Positions 52,852-61,092 of a DNA stretch of 64,000 nt are shown in pieces. Position 1 is the first letter of the stretch; every line of letters starts with the position of its first letter. The notes beneath the pieces are model-generated. The model was not told the DNA's origin and did not search any database. It was given only the letters and a program-made list of their open reading frames with translations. A program made the position numbers and the translations under genes. This DNA comes from Streptomyces cyaneofuscatus (GTDB lineage: Bacteria > Actinomycetota > Actinomycetes > Streptomycetales > Streptomycetaceae), in contig NZ_JOEM01000007.1 in the NCBI RefSeq assembly GCF_000718135.1, positions 310,001 to 374,000 of the forward strand, given 5' to 3'.

Positions 52852-53423
52852 GGCGGCCGGTGTTCCGTACGCGTCGGGCGGGTCTGCTCGCCGCGCTGCT
52901 GGCGGTGGTGGCCTGGGGCCCGCTCGTGGGTTGCGGTGTCCAGGAGACGGCCGTGATCGATGCGGGCCGCCCGGCCGTCGCCGATCTGCTTCCCCCGCGC
53001 GAGGGGCGCATGCTGTTGTTCTTCTACTCCCCCTCCGGCGAGCTGCTGCCCGTGCCCCGGATCGTCGAAGCGCCCTGGCCGGTTCCGGCCGAGGGCGCGG
53101 ACGGGCCGGACGCACGCGCCGCCGTCACCGCTCTGCTCGCCGGGCCGGACACGGCGGAGCGGCGGGCCGGGCTGCGCAGTGCTCCCTCGCTGCCCCGTTC
53201 GGCGTCCGCCGCCGACCGGGTCGTGACGGACGGCCCCACCGTCGAGGTCAGGCTGCGTCTGCGGGTGGCGCGGCTGCCGGCCCCCGCCCGCGACCAGCTC
53301 GTCTGCACGGCGGCGTTCGCGGCGCATGCGCAGGGGGCCGTGTCCGTGAGCCTGGTGGGGCAGGACGAGCGCCTCGCCCCGGCGGACTGCCCCCTGCGCC
53401 CGGTCCCGGCGCCGGTGCGCTGA
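52848..53423 (+). CDS. GerMN-domain lipoprotein of the two-component operon
   Basis: A 191-aa envelope protein with a lipobox LVGC ending the signal peptide near residue 26. The mature part resembles a single GerMN domain: the pattern ARAAVTALLAGPDTAERRAGLRS, then alternating strands and DQLVCTAAF. Lipoproteins encoded with their kinase often tune signal detection at the membrane, as CseA does in the sigma-E system; I infer this role. The GTG start overlaps the kinase stop by four bases, and a powerful terminator follows. Confidence 0.78.
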   Translation: MRRPVFRTRRAGLLAALLAVVAWGPLVGCGVQETAVIDAGRPAVADLLPPREGRMLLFFYSPSGELLPVPRIVEAPWPVPAEGADGPDARAAVTALLAGPDTAERRAGLRSAPSLPRSASAADRVVTDGPTVEVRLRLRVARLPAPARDQLVCTAAFAAHAQGAVSVSLVGQDERLAPADCPLRPVPAPVR

Positions 53424-53443
53424 ACCGCGGCCGTGTGCGGGAA

Positions 53444-53487
53444 GGGGGGCGGCCCGCCGGAACGAAGGTTCCGGCGGGCCGCCCCCC
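53444..53487. terminator. Perfect 20-bp-stem bidirectional terminator
   Basis: GGGGGGCGGCCCGCCGGAAC and its exact complement flank a GAAG tetraloop. It lies between the lipoprotein stop and the convergent subtilisin stop, ending transcription from both sides. Confidence 0.9.
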
Positions 53488-53506
53488 TCCACTCAACGGC
53501 GGTCTC

Positions 53507-56500
53507 TCACCTGCCGAAGAAGGCGTCGTGGATCGTGACCGCCGACCGGTTGCCGTCCTTGTCGGTGACGACGGCCTTCAGCGAGACCGCCTTGCCCTTC
53601 TCCGGGGCCCGTACCGTGACCTTGCCCGAACCGGCCGGGGCGGAGAGCCATGTGGTGCCGTCGTACGACACCTGGACCTGAAGGGTCTTGAGGTTTGCAC
53701 CGGCCGCCGCGCCCTGCACCTGGACGGGGACGGTCACCTTGGAGCCCGCCGGAACCGTGGAGTCCAGGGCGAGTTCCGGCCGGAAGCGGACCGTGGAGAC
53801 CGGAAGCAACGTCGCTTCCGTGGTGCGGGCCGAGGTGAAGGACCACGAGGCGTCGATCCGGGTGGCGGCGCGGTTGATCGCCGGGTTGCGGCGGACCGTG
53901 GTCGCCACCGTGTACGCGGCGGACTCCGCCGGGAGCGTGAAGGTCTGCCGGTCGATGGCGGCGTCCTCCCGCGTGAGCAGTCGGCCGTCGCGGTGGACGG
54001 TGGTGCTCGCCTCCGTGTACTCGGCGAAGCCGGAGTGGCCCGCCCCGTCACTGACCAGCGGCAACGAGCCGTGGAGGTCGTCGCCGTCGCGGACGAGCCC
54101 CTCGTCCGCGTTCATCCGCGGCCCCATCACGCCGACGTTGAAGGTCTCGGTGTACGTCGCCCCCGCCGTGAACTTCCGGTCGCCGAGCTCGTACACCGAG
54201 TCGAAGCCCCGGTATCCCGTCGGGTCGGCCTCGCCCAGGAGACCCGCGACGATGTTCCAGGCGGCCCCGTCCCCCGTGGACAGATAGACGTTCCGCGTCT
54301 CCGGTGCGGGCCGCACCGTGTAGAGGGCCTGGACGCCGCCGCCGTTGTCCATCAGGCCGTGCGCCGCGAGGGCACCGTCGGCACCGGGGACGGACGATCC
54401 GATCCGCGCCTTCACCAGGGCCATGTCCTGGGTCGTGTAGGTCTTGGTGAAGCCGGTGGCCAGCTTGCGCACCGGGCCGCCGGTCAGGACGTTGTATTCG
54501 GTGCCGTTCCGCTCCCAGTGGGCGGACCACTGCTGGGTGAGGGAGCCGTCGGCCATCGCGCGGCCCTGGTAGGCGGTACGGAGGTTGGTGAAGCTGCCGT
54601 ACTCGGCCCCCTCCATGATGAACGTCTCGGGTGTGCTCAGGGTGTACATCATTCCGGCGCGGGTGGGGCGTGCGGCGGGGTCCGGCACCGTGACCTTCAC
54701 GGGCCGGGTGGTCCGGGCGTCGAGGGTGACCGTCGTGGGACCGGTCACCGACAGCTCCGGATTGCTGATCAGATCGGCACCCTTGCCGGGGGCCGCAGGG
54801 TCGGCCAGCAGGTCGGCGGCGAGGCTGTAGGTGCCGCGCGGCAGCCGGACCGTGGTGGTGGTGGAGCCCGACGACAGGTCCGGGAAGAATCGCAGGCCCG
54901 CCGCGGATTCGCGGTAGCCCTTCAGGTCGGCGTGCCAGGCGGTGCTGGGTGCTCCGTCCCGTCCGAGGGTTTTGAAGGTGACGTCGTACGACTCGCTCTC
55001 CCGGTCCACCGCCGCCGGGGTGCGCACGGTCCGGCCGCCTCCGGTCGCGACGACCGTGGCCGAGTACGAGCCGTCGACCGTGCCGCCGATCCGGGTGTCG
55101 GCCGTCAGCTCCACGGCGGCCGTGGAGCCCGCCGGGACCGTGAGCCGCTGCGCGCCGAGGGTGAAGAACCCGGCCGGTGCGGGCTGTCCGTCGCCGCCGG
55201 TGGGTGCCTCCAGCGCCAGGTCCACCGTCACGTCGGCGGTGCCGTTGTTCCGGTACGTCACCTGCTTGGTGACGGGTGTGTCGTCGGTGTGGGGCCACGG
55301 CTGGGTGCCCAGGGTGACCGAGACCGGTTCGGCGACGAGCGTCTGGTCGATCGCCTTGCCGACCGCGAGCCGGCCCGCACCCTGCTGGAAGACCGTGTGG
55401 GGGCCGCCCTCGGCCGATCCCGTGAGGGCGGCCTTGATCTGTGCGCCCGTCCAGGCGGGGTTCTTCTGCTTGAGGATGGCCGCGGCTCCCGCGACGTGCG
55501 GGGTCGCCATCGATGTGCCGTCCAGGGTGGCGTATCCGGGTGGGTTCTGGCTTCCGGTGCCGGTGGCCGCGGCGGCGGTGATGCCCACGCCCGGCGCGGT
55601 GAGGTCGGGCTTGACGGCGCCGTCCCCGGTGCGGGGCCCGACGCCGGAGAAGTCGGCGATCGCATCGTCGTCGTCGACCGCGCCGACCGTCAGGGCCGCG
55701 TCGGCGCTGCCCGGCGACGCGATCGTGCCGAGCCCCGGCCCGTTGTTGCCCGCGGCTATCGCGAAGAGGACGCCCTTCTCCGCGGAGACCTTGTTCACCT
55801 GCGCCTCCAGCGGGTCGATCCCCGGGGTGTCGGGGCCGCCCAGGCTCATGTTGATGACATCGGCGCCCTGGGCGACGGCCCAGTCGACGCCGGCGATGAC
55901 ACCGGAGTCGTCACCGGCTCCCCGGTCGTCCAGCACCTTGGCGTTGATCAGCTGCGCCCCGGGGGCGACGCCCTTGAACCGGGCGTCCTTCGCCCCCGTA
56001 CCGGCGGCGGTGGAGGCGACGTGCGTGCCGTGCCCGACCCGGTCCTTGGCGTCCGGGGAGCCGCTGAAGTTCCGCTCCGCCACCACCCGGCCGGCCAGAT
56101 CCGGGTGGGTGGCGTCGATGCCGGTGTCCACGACGGCGATCTTCGTACCGGTCCCGTCGTACGAGCGGGCCCAGGCCGCCGGGGCGCCGACCTGGCCGGT
56201 GCTGCGGTCGAGCGAGGCCTTGCGCACCCCGTCGAGCCAGATGCGCGCGATGCCCGAGGTCGTGGCCGCCGAGCCGTCGCTCCGCTCACGCGTCAGGGCG
56301 TCCCACAGAGCACCGGTGCTGTCGGTGGTGGCGGCGCTGGTGACGGCATCGGCGCCGAGGGCGGACAGGGTGCGGCGGAGGGTGGTGCCGTCGGACGAAC
56401 GCACCTCGCTGCGGGCGGCCTTGGCCGCAGCGCCCCGGTAGCCGACGATCACCTTGAGCCCGGCCCGGTGGGCCTTGCGGCTCTCCGGCCCCGCGAGTTC

Positions 56501-56845
56501 ACCGATGTCGAACAGCCGCTGGTCCAGCGTGCCGTCGGCGATCAGCCGCCGTGCGTCGCGCGGCACGACGTAGGTACGGCCGTTGTGGGTCTGCGTGAAG
56601 AAGGGGATGCCCTCCCGGCCCTTGGCCCGCTCGATACCGCCGGCCCGGCCGCGCGAGTCGACGAGGACCCGGTCGCCGGTGATGAGGGTGACGGTGGTGC
56701 CCGACACCCCCAAGTCCTCTGCGATGGCGCGGGGTTGGGGTCCGGCTTCGGTGGCCTGCGCCGATACCGGGCCGGTCGTGCCCGCCGTCAGCACGACGGC
56801 GGCCGCGGCCGCGACGGCGTACGCCTTCTTTGATCGTTTACGCAA
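53507..56845 (-). CDS. Large secreted S8 subtilisin-like serine protease
   Basis: A 1112-aa exported protease. The signal peptide (KRSKKAYAVAAAAAVVLTAG, cleavage near residue 30) precedes a pro-domain of about 180 aa. The catalytic domain shows Asp240 (AVVDTGID), His272 (VGHGTHVAST), oxyanion Asn367 (AIAAGNNGP) and Ser445 (DGTSMATPHV). About 600 residues of beta-rich C-terminal domains follow, as in the large Streptomyces subtilases whose pro-protein begins with a VTLITGDRV segment. TTG at 56845 is the start: it directly precedes the basic signal residues and has AGGGG 6 nt upstream. The SSI-type inhibitor at 1.4 kb could in principle restrain such enzymes, although its P1 Arg favours trypsin-like ones. 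Confidence 0.93.
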   Translation of the reverse strand: MRKRSKKAYAVAAAAAVVLTAGTTGPVSAQATEAGPQPRAIAEDLGVSGTTVTLITGDRVLVDSRGRAGGIERAKGREGIPFFTQTHNGRTYVVPRDARRLIADGTLDQRLFDIGELAGPESRKAHRAGLKVIVGYRGAAAKAARSEVRSSDGTTLRRTLSALGADAVTSAATTDSTGALWDALTRERSDGSAATTSGIARIWLDGVRKASLDRSTGQVGAPAAWARSYDGTGTKIAVVDTGIDATHPDLAGRVVAERNFSGSPDAKDRVGHGTHVASTAAGTGAKDARFKGVAPGAQLINAKVLDDRGAGDDSGVIAGVDWAVAQGADVINMSLGGPDTPGIDPLEAQVNKVSAEKGVLFAIAAGNNGPGLGTIASPGSADAALTVGAVDDDDAIADFSGVGPRTGDGAVKPDLTAPGVGITAAAATGTGSQNPPGYATLDGTSMATPHVAGAAAILKQKNPAWTGAQIKAALTGSAEGGPHTVFQQGAGRLAVGKAIDQTLVAEPVSVTLGTQPWPHTDDTPVTKQVTYRNNGTADVTVDLALEAPTGGDGQPAPAGFFTLGAQRLTVPAGSTAAVELTADTRIGGTVDGSYSATVVATGGGRTVRTPAAVDRESESYDVTFKTLGRDGAPSTAWHADLKGYRESAAGLRFFPDLSSGSTTTTVRLPRGTYSLAADLLADPAAPGKGADLISNPELSVTGPTTVTLDARTTRPVKVTVPDPAARPTRAGMMYTLSTPETFIMEGAEYGSFTNLRTAYQGRAMADGSLTQQWSAHWERNGTEYNVLTGGPVRKLATGFTKTYTTQDMALVKARIGSSVPGADGALAAHGLMDNGGGVQALYTVRPAPETRNVYLSTGDGAAWNIVAGLLGEADPTGYRGFDSVYELGDRKFTAGATYTETFNVGVMGPRMNADEGLVRDGDDLHGSLPLVSDGAGHSGFAEYTEASTTVHRDGRLLTREDAAIDRQTFTLPAESAAYTVATTVRRNPAINRAATRIDASWSFTSARTTEATLLPVSTVRFRPELALDSTVPAGSKVTVPVQVQGAAAGANLKTLQVQVSYDGTTWLSAPAGSGKVTVRAPEKGKAVSLKAVVTDKDGNRSAVTIHDAFFGR

Positions 56846-57205
56846 GATGGCCCCTGCTCAGGAGTGGATCGGGCGGGCGAAGGCCCAGCCCGCGCAGGGC
56901 CGTTCGGATACGTGTACGGCCCTGGGTTCCGAAGTATGCCGAGGCCCCTGAAAGGCACTCAATGATCGTTGTGTAACAGCGGTCAGGGCGGATCCCGTGG
57001 GCCGGGAAGGACCGCCTCCGTGCACACGAGCAGCGGATCACCAGCCCGAAGGCCGACCGCAACCGCACCCTAGCTTGGTCTAGACCAAGAGGGGTACGCT
57101 CCCCCTAGCCGTCCATGACCGCTCGGACGTCATGCGCGGCACCGCTTGTCATGTCCATGTATGCCCATTCCTTGGGCATGCACCAACCCCTGCAGAGGAG
57201 TTGTC
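56846..57205. other. Divergent intergenic region with DasR operator
   Basis: This 360-bp region separates the subtilisin gene from the chitin-active oxidase gene. It holds a 16-bp perfect palindrome (57074-57089, described separately) and an AGAGGAG ribosome site before 57206. No gene is seen in it. Confidence 0.6.
57074..57089. promoter_or_regulatory. dre-type operator for DasR
   Basis: The perfect palindrome CTTGGTCTAGACCAAG contains the TGGTCTAGACCA core of the dre element recognised by the N-acetylglucosamine-responsive repressor DasR in Streptomyces. It lies 117 bp upstream of the LPMO start. It ties this gene to the chitin/GlcNAc regulon. Confidence 0.85.
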
Positions 57206-57721
57206 ATGAAGAGCAAGAAGCTGCTGGCCGTCGCTCTCGGCGCGGGCATCGCCCCGCTCCTGGCCGTCACCCTGCCTGCCGGCAGCGCTAGCGCGCACGG
57301 CTACATATCCTCGCCCCCCAGCCGGCAGGCCCAGTGCGCCGCCGGCACGGTCTCCTGCGGCGCCATCAAGTACGAGCCGCAGAGTGTCGAGGGCCCCAAG
57401 GGCTTAACGAGCTGCAGCGGAGGGAACGCCGCCTTCGCCGAGCTCAACAACGACAACAAAGGCTGGAGGGTCACCCCGGTCAGCCGGACGACCAGCTTCA
57501 ACTGGCGGCTGACGGCACGGCACGCCACCAGCACCTGGCAGTACTACGCGGGTGGCCGGAAGATCGCGGAGTTCAACGACGGTGGCGCCCGGCCGGGAGA
57601 GACCGTCACCCACCAGGTGAACTTCGGCACCCTGACCGGCAAGCAGAAGGTGCTGGCCGTGTGGAACATCGCCGACACCGCCAACGCCTTCTACGCGTGC
57701 GTGGACGTGAACGTGAGCTGA
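57206..57721 (+). CDS. AA10 lytic polysaccharide monooxygenase (chitin-binding protein)
   Basis: A 171-aa secreted copper enzyme predicted to cleave chitin oxidatively. The signal peptide ends SASA and leaves His31 as the mature N-terminus (HGYISSPPSRQAQC), the first ligand of the copper histidine brace; the second is the His in LTARHATSTW. Cys pairs and the ending YACVDVNVS fit single-domain Streptomyces AA10/CHB proteins. ATG 57206 has AGAGGAG 5 nt upstream. A DasR operator in the promoter supports control by GlcNAc, as for chitinases. Confidence 0.95.
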   Translation: MKSKKLLAVALGAGIAPLLAVTLPAGSASAHGYISSPPSRQAQCAAGTVSCGAIKYEPQSVEGPKGLTSCSGGNAAFAELNNDNKGWRVTPVSRTTSFNWRLTARHATSTWQYYAGGRKIAEFNDGGARPGETVTHQVNFGTLTGKQKVLAVWNIADTANAFYACVDVNVS

Positions 57722-57973
57722 CCCGCGACCGCACCACCGTACCGCCGCACCTCGGCGCCACCCGGCTCGGCCGGCAGGCACCGGAACCTGAACGAACCAG
57801 TCCGGCCGACGCCCGGCCGGTGCCCGGAGCGGGCGGTGCACCGTCCGCTCCGGGCACCGGGCGGCACCTCGCTCGTGCGCAGCCGCCCACGCCGGGCCCG
57901 TACGCGTACGCAGGCGAGGATGCCGCCGGACCGCCGGGCGGGCCCGACGACCATCCCATCGAGATGAGGTCCC
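57722..57973. other. Intergenic region between LPMO and Ca-binding repeat genes
   Basis: This 252-bp region holds the 44-bp palindrome listed next and the promoter of the following gene, with a GAGATGAGG ribosome site. No gene is seen. Confidence 0.5.
57817..57860 (+). terminator. 44-bp near-perfect palindrome, terminator of the LPMO gene
   Basis: CCGGTGCCCGGAGCGG at 57817-57832 is exactly complementary to 57845-57860. The centre CGGTGCACCG is itself palindromic, so nearly the whole 44 bases pair. Confidence 0.75.
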
Positions 57974-58747
57974 ATGAACCGCCACCGAGTCACCGCCCGC
58001 GCAGCCGCCGTGGCCCTGCTCGCCACCGGCCTCGCCGCGTCCCCGGCCGTCGCGGCTCCCGCCGCCACCGCTGCCAAGGCCCGCGTCGGCGCCGACTGGG
58101 CGAAGCAGTCGATCACCTTCACCGCTGCCCCGGGGCAGGTCAACGACCTCCACGTGGTCCCGATGGACCAGGGCGACGGGGTCCGGCGCATCGGCTTCCG
58201 CGACATGGTCCCCCTCCAGCCCGGGGACCACTGCACGTACCTGGAACCGGGGGTCGAGACGTACGTCGTCTGCGAACTGCCCACCGGCAGCTCCCGGCCG
58301 GACCGGATCGATGTCTTCCTCGGCGACGGCGACGACGAGATCGCCACCAGCGACCCCGCGGTGGCCACCGTCAGCGGCGGTCCCGGTGACGACACCCTGC
58401 ACGCCCATACCGCACACACGGTGAGGGGCGACTCGGGCGACGACATGGTCATGGGGCGCGTGGTCCTGGACGGCGGCGACGGCATGGACCACCTCATGGG
58501 CGACGACGGCGAGCAGCGGATGTGGGGCGGCCGGGGCGACGACATGATCGAGGGCTACGGCGGCAGGGACCTCGTGTACGCGGGCTCGGGCGACGACCAC
58601 GTCATGGGCGGGGACGGCAAGGACATCCTCCTCGGCGGCCCGGGCGACGACATGCTGCACGGCGAGGCCGGCGACGACGTGATCGTGGGCGGCCCGGGCA
58701 AGGACATGGCCGAAGGCGGTCCCGGCCGAAACCTCGTCCTCCCGTAA
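57974..58747 (+). CDS. Secreted RTX-like calcium-binding repeat protein
   Basis: A 257-aa exported protein. The signal peptide (RVTARAAAVALLATGLAAS, cleavage near AVAAPA) is followed by about 95 residues of unknown fold and then a stretch of Gly/Asp nonapeptide repeats from about residue 115 to the end, such as GGPGDDTLH, GDSGDDMVM, GGRGDDMIE, GSGDDHVMG, GGPGDDMLH and GEAGDDVIV. Such repeats bind calcium and fold into a beta-roll outside the cell. No catalytic domain is visible, so it may be structural or adhesive. The start is ATG at 57974 with a good ribosome site. Confidence 0.88.
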   Translation: MNRHRVTARAAAVALLATGLAASPAVAAPAATAAKARVGADWAKQSITFTAAPGQVNDLHVVPMDQGDGVRRIGFRDMVPLQPGDHCTYLEPGVETYVVCELPTGSSRPDRIDVFLGDGDDEIATSDPAVATVSGGPGDDTLHAHTAHTVRGDSGDDMVMGRVVLDGGDGMDHLMGDDGEQRMWGGRGDDMIEGYGGRDLVYAGSGDDHVMGGDGKDILLGGPGDDMLHGEAGDDVIVGGPGKDMAEGGPGRNLVLP

Positions 58748-58803
58748 GCAGCACCCGTCCCCCGCATGGGCGCGGGATGGCCGGGATTCGGCCGGCCTGC
58801 GCG

Positions 58804-59943
58804 TCAGCTGCCCCGGAGACCGACCGCCAGCGTCAGTTCCAGGACCTTGTCCGGCGACGCGAGATCCGGAAACAGCTCCCGTAGCTGCGACATCCGGTAG
58901 CGGACCGTCTGGGGATGGACGAACAAGGCCGCCGCCGCCTCGTCCCGCCGGCCCTGGTGCAGGAGCCATGCCCGCAACGTCTCCTCCAGCCGCCGCGCGG
59001 TCGCGGCAGGCAAGGTCCGCAGCGGTGCGAGGGCCCGGGCACGCAGGTCCGCGAACGCGTCCACGTCGGCGCTCAGCACCAGCTCGGGCAGGTGATCCTC
59101 GGTATCGCGAATGTCAGGGGAGAGGGAACGCGCCCGTACGGCTCGCGCGTACGAGGCGGACGCACGGGTCCACGGCCGCGCCGGTCCGACCACGGCGGCG
59201 CGGCCGGTCAGCTGCCGCAGGAGATGTGACCGGTCGGCGTCCGGGACGAGCAGCACACCGGTGTCATCCGGCAGATCGTCGAGGACGAGGGTGCTCGGGT
59301 CGAGTGCGCGGTAGGCAGGCCGGGCCTGGGCGGCGGGCAGCAGGACCGCGGTCAGCGTGACCGGAGGCTGCCACCCGGCCCGTCGGCCGGAGGCCAGCAG
59401 CACGTCCGGTCCCGCGCCGGTGAGGAGGTCCCGGGCCAGGTCCTCCAGGAGGCGCTCGTGGGCCCTGCCCCGGGCGGCCAGTTCGTCGGCGTGGCCCGCG
59501 GCGCTCGCGGCGGAGAGCTCGTCGATGTAGGCGAAGGTCAGCTCGGCGAACTTGGCGACGTCGGCGGCAGGCAGACCCGCGGGTACGGCACCTGCCGCCA
59601 GGCATCGCCAGGCCACGCGGGCGCCGACGCGGTAGGCGCTGAGCAGGGCGTCCATCGAACGGCCGTCGCGCACCTCGCCGCGGCCCAGCTCGTAGGCCGC
59701 GTCACCGCCGTCGCCGCCTGTGGCCTTCCCGCTCGCGAGGTCCAGGTAGTGCCCCAGCGCGGTGCGGACCGCCCGGCGGATGGTGCTGCCCATACGGCCC
59801 GCAAGGGCGTTGGCATAGGGAGGCACCTCGTCGATGATCGCCTGGACGACTTCGTCGGCGGTGGTCTTCAGCGCGGCCCGCAGCGCGGTGACCGTCGTTT
59901 CGTCAAGGGTCAGCTCGCTGGCCCTCCGGACTGCATAGCTCAT
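58804..59943 (-). CDS. PucR/CdaR-type transcriptional regulator
   Basis: A 379-aa regulator. The N-terminal half is a helical sensor region of the PucR-like RsbR/GAF-less type (ALKTTADEVVQAIIDEVPPYAN). The C-terminal PucR helix-turn-helix is clear: TARRLEETLRAWLLHQGRRDEAAAALFVHPQTVRYRMSQL, then LFPDLASPDKVLELTLAVGL. The ATG at 59943 has AGGGAA 6 nt upstream and begins the conserved part. It is divergent from the reductase/desaturase pair 86 bp away and likely controls membrane-lipid desaturation. Confidence 0.9.
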   Translation of the reverse strand: MSYAVRRASELTLDETTVTALRAALKTTADEVVQAIIDEVPPYANALAGRMGSTIRRAVRTALGHYLDLASGKATGGDGGDAAYELGRGEVRDGRSMDALLSAYRVGARVAWRCLAAGAVPAGLPAADVAKFAELTFAYIDELSAASAAGHADELAARGRAHERLLEDLARDLLTGAGPDVLLASGRRAGWQPPVTLTAVLLPAAQARPAYRALDPSTLVLDDLPDDTGVLLVPDADRSHLLRQLTGRAAVVGPARPWTRASASYARAVRARSLSPDIRDTEDHLPELVLSADVDAFADLRARALAPLRTLPAATARRLEETLRAWLLHQGRRDEAAAALFVHPQTVRYRMSQLRELFPDLASPDKVLELTLAVGLRGS

Positions 59944-60029
59944 GTTTTGTTCCCTGCGAACAATCCTGCTGATCAGATTCACGCCCTACGGTCAGGACTT
60001 TACGCCTTGGGGCACAGCAAGCTGGGGCC

Positions 60030-61085
60030 ATGACGAGTACAGCCCTCCGCGGCAGGGCGTGGAAACTGCTGGAGATGGTCACGACGCCGCTGCTGCCGTC
60101 GGACTACCTCGACCTGGTCAGCCCGCTCCGTACGGGCGCCGACCTACGGGGACGCATCGAGGCCGTGACCCCCGAGACGAGTGACGCCGCGACGGTCGTG
60201 ATCAGACCGGGACGGGCCTGGCGCGGCCACACAGCCGGTCAGTACGTGCGGATCGGGGTCGACGTCGACGGGGTGCGCCTGTGGCGTGCCTACTCCGTCA
60301 CCTCGCCGACGAACCGCCAGGACGGCCGCATCACGATCACCGTGAAGGCGATCCCGGACGGCAAGGTCAGCAATTACCTGGTCCGCAGGGCGAAACCGGG
60401 CACGCTGATTCAGCTGGACCAGCCGACCGGTGACTTCGTGCTGCCGCGGGCCAGGCCCGCCAAGGTGCTCTATCTGACGGCCGGCAGCGGCATCACGCCT
60501 GTGATGGGCATGCTGCGCGACACCGCGTTCGACGACGTCGTCATGGTCCACTGCGCACCACAGCCGCGCGATGTGATCTTCCGCGACGAACTGCACGGTC
60601 TTGTCGCGGCCGGGCGGCTGCGCCTCACCGAGGTGCACACCGACACGGACGGCCTGCTCGCCATCTCCCGTCTCGGCGAACTCGTGCCCGACTGGGCCGA
60701 GCGCGAGACCTGGGCCTGCGGGCCCGCGGGCCTGCTCGACGCCGCCGAGGAGCACTGGACCGAGCACGGCTCCCGAGAGCGCCTGCACACCGAGCGCTTC
60801 CGCCCCGGCGTCGTCGTCGCCGGCGAGGGCGGCGAGGTCACGTTCAGCACCACCGGCAGGACCGTCGCCGCGGACGGCGCCACGCCGCTGCTGGACATCG
60901 GCGAAGAAGCCGGCGTGCTCATGCCCTCCGGGTGCCGCATGGGCATCTGCTTCGGCTGCGTCACGCCGCTCAAGGCGGGCGCCGTACGCGACCTGCGCAC
61001 CGGCGAGATCACCGAGGCCGAGCCGGGCGTCCTCATCCAGACCTGCGTGTCCGCCGCGGCGGGCCCCTGCGACATCGAACGGTAG
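60030..61085 (+). CDS. Ferredoxin reductase-type electron donor for the desaturase
   Basis: A 351-aa oxidoreductase. The FAD-binding barrel (TAGQYVRIGVDVDGVRLWRAYSVTS) is followed by an NAD(P) domain (VLYLTAGSGITPVMGML, TWACGPAGLLDAAEEHW) and a C-terminal plant-type 2Fe-2S domain with Cys ligands in CRMGICFGC and the later QTC. This layout matches Rv3230c, the NADPH oxidoreductase that feeds mycobacterial stearoyl-CoA desaturase DesA3. The desaturase gene starts 7 nt downstream, supporting the same pairing. Confidence 0.92.
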   Translation: MTSTALRGRAWKLLEMVTTPLLPSDYLDLVSPLRTGADLRGRIEAVTPETSDAATVVIRPGRAWRGHTAGQYVRIGVDVDGVRLWRAYSVTSPTNRQDGRITITVKAIPDGKVSNYLVRRAKPGTLIQLDQPTGDFVLPRARPAKVLYLTAGSGITPVMGMLRDTAFDDVVMVHCAPQPRDVIFRDELHGLVAAGRLRLTEVHTDTDGLLAISRLGELVPDWAERETWACGPAGLLDAAEEHWTEHGSRERLHTERFRPGVVVAGEGGEVTFSTTGRTVAADGATPLLDIGEEAGVLMPSGCRMGICFGCVTPLKAGAVRDLRTGEITEAEPGVLIQTCVSAAAGPCDIER

Positions 61086-61092
61086 GAACACC

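Noticed and set aside
57974..58747. CRISPR or DNA repeat array in the Gly/Asp repeat gene
   Set aside because: The DNA periodicity of about 27 bases comes from protein nonapeptide repeats; units are divergent and there are no spacers.
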